From Syntrophaceae bacterium UBA5619 (GTDB lineage: Bacteria; Desulfobacterota; Syntrophia; Syntrophales; UBA5619): a stretch of 8,821 nucleotides of DNA. The notes below the pieces were generated by a model. The model was not told the origin of the DNA. It made no database searches and saw only the letters and a list, made by a program, of their open reading frames with translations. The stretch is from assembly GCA_002424545.1 (NCBI GenBank), contig DIKL01000041.1, positions 1 through 8,821 on the forward strand. Reading direction: 5' to 3'. The translations under genes and the position numbers were made by a program. Below, piece by piece: positions 5,809 to 8,821 of the stretch; position 1 is the stretch's first letter; each line of letters starts with the position of its first letter.

Positions 5809-7359
5809 CTACGGTTTCAGCGTGAAAAAAGGCGCATGGTTCGATGTGAAGAAGGGGGGATCCCGCCGGAGGATTGCCGCGACCGCCGGATGCCTCTTGA
5901 ATTCCCGTTCCAGGAAGCGCCGGACCTCGCCCCGGTTCCAGCCCCGCGGGTGCGCAAAGGGCCGGTACAGGGAGAGATCGCCCGGGTAAAATTCCCCCAA
6001 AGGGATTTCACGTGTTTCGGGGCCGTATGCCGGAAGGTTGAAAATCGCAAGGTTCAGAAAGCCGATCTCTTCGGCATGCTCCACGGTGAAGGCCAATGTC
6101 CGGGCTGCCGCCTCGGGCGTCTCGGCGGGCGTTCCGAAGAGCAGATAGACATAGGTCGAGATGCCCGCCGCCTTGAGGTTCCTCAGGGCCGCCGCCGCGG
6201 TCTTCAAATCGATCCCCTTGTTCAGGGCGGCCAAAACCCCCGGATCGCCCGATTCGATGCCCAGCTTCAGCATGACGCACCCCGAGTCATGCAGTTTTTC
6301 GCAGAACCCTGGATCCGCGAGGCAGGGCATAATCCGGGTGAAGCCATACCACGGCGCCCCGGGCGGGTCCGCGGCCAGCGCGGCGAGGAGCGAAGGGCTG
6401 AGCGCATTGTCCAGCAGATGGATCAGCGCCGGTTTCGTTTCGCGGACCAGGATGCGGAGGTCCGTCGTGACCTGTTCGGGCGGAAGCGGAAGGTATGGAT
6501 TCCGCTCGGCCCGCTCCGGGCAAAAGGCGCAGCGCCGCCACCAGCAACCGCTGGAGGCGCTGTACGGGAGGACCGTCCCCGGCGACAGGTAATCGGCCGG
6601 TGAAATGACTCGGATGTCAGGCCGGTCCGGCCGGCCGTCGCCTTCAAGGCCGAAGAGATTCAGCAGCGGGATCTCTCCCGGACCGGCAATCAGATCATCC
6701 ACGAGACCCTCGAAGGGGCTCCTCCAGCCCGGCCGCCTCATCCAGGAGGTGACCAGCCCGCCGCCCAGGACGATCCGGATCCCCGGAAACGTCCGCCGGA
6801 GAAAGCCGGCCATCGCGAAGGTCGTCAGGGCTTGGCTCAGGTAATTCAGGGAAAAGCCGACATGCGACACGGGGGCTTCGGCCAGAAGCATCGGCAGCCG
6901 CGCCTGGAACCATGGATAAAAGGGGTTGCCCTCCGGGGCCGCGGCGCTGCGCAGCAGATCGGCGCTCCGGACGGGCGAGAGCCGTTCATCCTCGTAATCG
7001 GCAAGGCTCAGACGAACGCCGAAGGGACGCGCCGCCGTCGCGAGGAGACGGCTCAGATCCTTCACCGCGCGCCGGTAGCGATCGGGATTTCGGTAGAGCT
7101 CCCCGGAACGGAGGGCGGAGAGGTTCGCGTCAAGATGCCGTGCCGCTCTTCGCGTCCAGGCGTCGGTTCCGGAATTTTGGGTATCCGATGACGACCGCGC
7201 GGCCGTCTCCATCAGCCGCTTCTGACCCTCCAGGTTGGCGTCCCAGATTCGGAAGTCGACACCGTGACGCCGAAGCGCCCCGGCCAGCCGCGCCGGCCCT
7301 CCCGGAGCCTCGCAGGCCTTCGCCGTCGGCGGGTGGATGAGGAGGATTCCTTTTTTCAT
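5809..7359 (-). CDS. Radical SAM protein with an N-terminal B12-binding-like domain
   Basis: The 516-residue protein has the layout of B12-binding radical SAM enzymes. The start, GILLIHPPTAKACEAPGG (4-21), and the Rossmann-like part near 160-205 (VSHVGFSLNYLSQAL and GIRIVLGGGLVTSW) resemble the cobalamin-binding half, but no DxHxxG cobalamin ligand is visible. The radical SAM domain starts with SGCWWRRCAFC, with cluster ligands Cys272, Cys277 and Cys280. The spacing is CX4CX2C rather than the usual CX3CX2C. KLGIESGD (365-372) and the STYVYLLFGTPAET stretch (401-414) are typical TIM-barrel strands of this superfamily. The reaction cannot be told from the sequence. The ATG at 7359 has only a weak ribosome binding site, but the ILLIHPP strand begins at once, which fits the family. 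It lies upstream of the HAD and creA genes in the same direction and may lead their operon. Codon use is GC-rich like that of its neighbours. Confidence 0.88.
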   Translation of the reverse strand: MKKGILLIHPPTAKACEAPGGPARLAGALRRHGVDFRIWDANLEGQKRLMETAARSSSDTQNSGTDAWTRRAARHLDANLSALRSGELYRNPDRYRRAVKDLSRLLATAARPFGVRLSLADYEDERLSPVRSADLLRSAAAPEGNPFYPWFQARLPMLLAEAPVSHVGFSLNYLSQALTTFAMAGFLRRTFPGIRIVLGGGLVTSWMRRPGWRSPFEGLVDDLIAGPGEIPLLNLFGLEGDGRPDRPDIRVISPADYLSPGTVLPYSASSGCWWRRCAFCPERAERNPYLPLPPEQVTTDLRILVRETKPALIHLLDNALSPSLLAALAADPPGAPWYGFTRIMPCLADPGFCEKLHDSGCVMLKLGIESGDPGVLAALNKGIDLKTAAAALRNLKAAGISTYVYLLFGTPAETPEAAARTLAFTVEHAEEIGFLNLAIFNLPAYGPETREIPLGEFYPGDLSLYRPFAHPRGWNRGEVRRFLEREFKRHPAVAAILRRDPPFFTSNHAPFFTLKP

Positions 7360-7653
7360 TCGCGCTCAACCCCCGCCTGGGCATCGAACACATACAAAGA
7401 GATAGGAAAATCGCCTCATGCATCGAGACCTTTGAATAACACCGTTTCTGCGCTCATTCCCGCGCAGGCGGAATCCGGAAGCTCTTGAAAAGCATGGATC
7501 CCCGTTTTCACGGGAATGACAAATGGCCAAGGTTCGAGAGAAATTCAAAGGTCTCGCATCATGAAAAAGCCAGAATGGAAACGCGGCGATTCGCGAATAT
7601 CCCGGCGCCGACGTCAAACCGGATACCGGCAAGGTCATGTTTACACTTTGCGG
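7360..7653. other. Intergenic region between the cyclase and radical SAM genes
   Basis: This 294-bp region is largely filled by the nested palindromic repeat at 7416-7564. The rest (7565-7653) has small GC-rich palindromes such as CCGGATACCGG near 7619, but no T-run terminator. No clear promoter for the radical SAM gene stands out between 7360 and 7415, and its transcription could start within or beyond the repeat. Confidence 0.5.
7416..7564. repeat. Nested palindromic repeat element, 149 bp, MITE or REP-like
   Basis: The outer arms at 7416-7437 and 7543-7564 are inverted copies sharing TCATG, then three variable bases, then CGAGACCTTTGAAT. Inside lies a second inverted pair: TCATTCCCGCGCAGGCGG at 7454-7471, and the complement of 7496-7519, which starts TCATTCCCGTGAAAACGG. 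Both inner arms go on to AATCC or GATCC. The whole would fold into a long cruciform or RNA hairpin. The inner motif is the kind of ATTCCCG...CGGGAAT repeat that occurs many times in some deltaproteobacterial genomes, to my knowledge. There is no coding capacity. Lying between two co-directional genes, it could act as a bidirectional terminator or an mRNA 3'-end stabiliser for the cyclase transcript. Confidence 0.65.
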
Positions 7654-8418
7654 CTAATCGACAAACGCGACGGCCCGCACCCAACCCGCGCCTGCCCTCT
7701 CGACCTTCACCGGAAACGCACAGACCTGAAAACCGAAGGGCGGAAGCTGTTCCAGGTTGGTGAGCCACTCCAGGATGCACATCCCCCGTTCACCGGCGGC
7801 CCTGTGCCCCTGCAGGTACTTCCCCTTGACCCCCTGCTTCAATTCGGCAAGCATCACCCGGGGCGGGCGGTCCCAGCAGAACGAATCGATGCCGACCAGT
7901 CGCACCCCTTGATCCGCCAGCCACAGCGTTGCCTCCCGTGTGACCCCCGGATTCATCAACTCGCAATCGGGCCGGCCGTAATGGACGGACGCGCCGGTCT
8001 GAATCAGCACGATGTCCATCGGCCGGATGACATAGGCGATTTTCTGCGCGGCCTGCCGCACATCGGCGGCGCTGATTTCCTCGGCCGGCCGCTTTCCCCG
8101 GAGGTCCAGCTTCACCCCGGGGCCGCAACACCACTCCAGCGGGACCTCGTCCACCGTCATGGCCTTCTTCCCGTCGACCGTCGCGGTGTAATGCCAAGGT
8201 GCGTCAAAATGGGTCCCGCAGTGCGTGCTGAGAGAATTCACCTCCTCCATTGCGTTTGCCCGTCCCCCGAGGTCTTCGATGGCGATGCCGTGCGTTTCGG
8301 AGAGCCGTTGCCCCCGGGTCCGGTGATCCGTGTAGCGGATCGACGCGGGCATCGCAAAATCCCCCCCGTCCCTCAACGGAAGACTGAGATCGATGATGCG
8401 GCGGTCTTTGGCAGGCAA
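7654..8418 (-). CDS. Cyclase family protein (kynurenine-formamidase-like metal hydrolase)
   Basis: The 254-residue cytoplasmic protein belongs to the cyclase family PF04199, which includes bacterial kynurenine formamidase (KynB), isatin hydrolase and polyketide cyclase relatives. The metal-binding signature is STHCGTHFDAPWH, with His66, His70, Asp72 and His76. RRIIDLSLPL at the start and the C-terminal block ILEWLTNLEQLPP, with the conserved Glu, also fit. The start is inferred as a TTG at 8418-8416, 8 nt after AAAGGAG (8427-8433); this puts the conserved IIDLS strand at residues 8-12. A longer TTG-started form from 8484 has no ribosome binding site. The gene stands alone behind its own promoter (8502-8530). 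No tryptophan or kynurenine genes are visible, so the substrate is open; amide, lactone or formyl hydrolysis are family options. Confidence 0.9.
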   Translation of the reverse strand: MPAKDRRIIDLSLPLRDGGDFAMPASIRYTDHRTRGQRLSETHGIAIEDLGGRANAMEEVNSLSTHCGTHFDAPWHYTATVDGKKAMTVDEVPLEWCCGPGVKLDLRGKRPAEEISAADVRQAAQKIAYVIRPMDIVLIQTGASVHYGRPDCELMNPGVTREATLWLADQGVRLVGIDSFCWDRPPRVMLAELKQGVKGKYLQGHRAAGERGMCILEWLTNLEQLPPFGFQVCAFPVKVERAGAGWVRAVAFVD

Positions 8419-8426
8419 AATGGAGT

Positions 8427-8433
8427 CTCCTTT
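8427..8433 (-). promoter_or_regulatory. Ribosome binding site that decides the TTG start of the cyclase gene
   Basis: The minus strand reads AAAGGAG, 8 nt before the TTG at 8418. No ATG lies in frame near it, and the TTG at 8484 lacks any such site. Confidence 0.65.
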
Positions 8434-8501
8434 CGATATCCGGCACGGACGCGGTTCATCCGGATCCGGTGCGCCGGAGACCAAAACCTGTTTATGGCAG
8501 G

Positions 8502-8530
8502 ATCCTAAAACAGATCCGCCGGCATGTCAA
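8502..8530 (-). promoter_or_regulatory. Sigma70-type promoter of the cyclase gene
   Basis: On the minus strand, -35 TTGACA (8530-8525) and -10 TAGGAT (8507-8502) are 17 bp apart. The expected start of transcription is near 8495, giving a leader of about 77 nt. Two direct repeats abut the -35 box on its upstream side, so the promoter is likely regulated. Confidence 0.75.
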
Positions 8531-8558
8531 TTGCGGCCCGACACTGTTTTGCGGCCCG
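8531..8558 (-). promoter_or_regulatory. Pair of perfect 10-bp direct repeats beside the cyclase -35 box (candidate operator)
   Basis: CGGGCCGCAA occurs twice on the minus strand, at 8558-8549 and 8540-8531, with 18 bp from start to start. The second copy touches the TTGACA box. Tandem sites in this position often bind an activator or a repressor. The regulator is not in the window. Confidence 0.5.
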
Positions 8559-8570
8559 GCGTCGGAACAT

Positions 8571-8592
8571 TTCTCGATTCATTCTCGATGCG
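8571..8592 (-). repeat. Helically phased 8-bp direct repeat upstream of the cyclase promoter
   Basis: TTCTCGAT occurs at 8571-8578 and 8582-8589 on the plus strand (ATCGAGAA on the minus), 11 bp apart, which is close to one helical turn. It lies about 40-65 bp upstream of the -35 box and could be a second regulator site or a chance repeat. Confidence 0.3.
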
Positions 8593-8821
8593 TATGTGGT
8601 ATGATTCGACATCCTTCAGCCGGTCAACAAGCCGGACAGGATCGGCAACCGAAATACGGTTGAGGCAGCCGTATCATTCCGCGGTCGGCCGCGGCGGATA
8701 TGGACGCATCTGGCCCCGGTTCACGGGCGCCGTTCACAGGGGGCAAGGGTTCCTATGGCAAAGCGTGGCGCACCCCGCTTTCCTCTTCGATCGGCCGCGT
8801 TTTCACGGGCATCCCTGATCG
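8593..8821. other. Right-end region without a supported gene
   Basis: Beyond the repeats I see no intact gene to the edge. A weak extended -10 (TGG plus TATGAT, 8600-8605) faces right. An ATG at 8755, preceded by AAGGG, opens a frame of 22 codons that runs off the window (MAKRGAPRFPLRS...). This could be the start of a plus-strand gene, but the evidence is too thin to call it. Confidence 0.35.

Noticed and set aside
7516..8508. 330-codon plus-strand frame opposite the cyclase gene
   Set aside because: It is a shadow frame. The minus strand carries the HxGTHxD metal-binding motif, a promoter and a ribosome binding site.
8755..8821. Possible start of a plus-strand gene at the right edge
   Set aside because: There are only 22 codons, a weak AAGGG ribosome binding site and a peptide I do not recognise, so it cannot be supported without more sequence.
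1..8821. CRISPR arrays, tRNA or rRNA genes, and known defence or secretion systems
   Set aside because: No regularly spaced repeats, no tRNA-like arms and no marker proteins of such systems were seen.

Overview
The window looks like a chromosomal segment of a GC-rich Gram-negative bacterium. The evidence is a lipoprotein with a lipobox, a DUF374-type acyltransferase, a CreA homologue and strong sigma70-type promoters. A deltaproteobacterial (Desulfobacterota, possibly Syntrophales-like) host is my best guess. It rests only on the gene mix and on the ATTCCCG...CGGGAAT repeat style, and no rRNA or marker gene confirms it.

Left part (1 to about 2640) is mosaic and AT-richer. The 5' end of a small lipoprotein gene lies on the minus strand and runs off the left edge. 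It sits between two copies of one short inverted-repeat element: an intact 162-bp copy at 221-382 with a TTTAA direct repeat on both sides, and the tip of a second copy at 1-20. An IS1634-family (IS4 superfamily) insertion sequence with an intact DDE transposase follows at about 407-2304. A 338-bp stretch after it has no intact gene and holds what looks like a frameshifted 5' gene remnant.

Middle part (2643-5709) carries a ketopantoate-reductase-family gene (minus). Divergent from it is a DUF374 acyltransferase gene (plus) with a near-consensus promoter. Convergent with the acyltransferase is a minus-strand series: a radical SAM protein (5809-7359), then an NT5C-like HAD phosphatase (about 5101-5676), then creA (4587-5075). 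The HAD-creA gap is only 25 bp, so these two probably form an operon. The radical SAM gene could be its upstream member.

Right part (7360-8821) has a nested palindromic repeat (7416-7564) and a cyclase-family (kynurenine-formamidase-like) metal hydrolase gene on the minus strand. That gene has a clear TTGACA-17-TAGGAT promoter. Directly upstream of its -35 box are two perfect 10-bp direct repeats, a candidate operator. The last 220 bases hold no gene I can support.

The genes do not form one recognisable pathway. The most notable signals are the MITE-like element and its effect on the lipoprotein gene, the repeat array at the cyclase promoter, and the atypical catalytic motifs in the reductase and radical SAM proteins. 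I did not find a convincing new multi-gene system.
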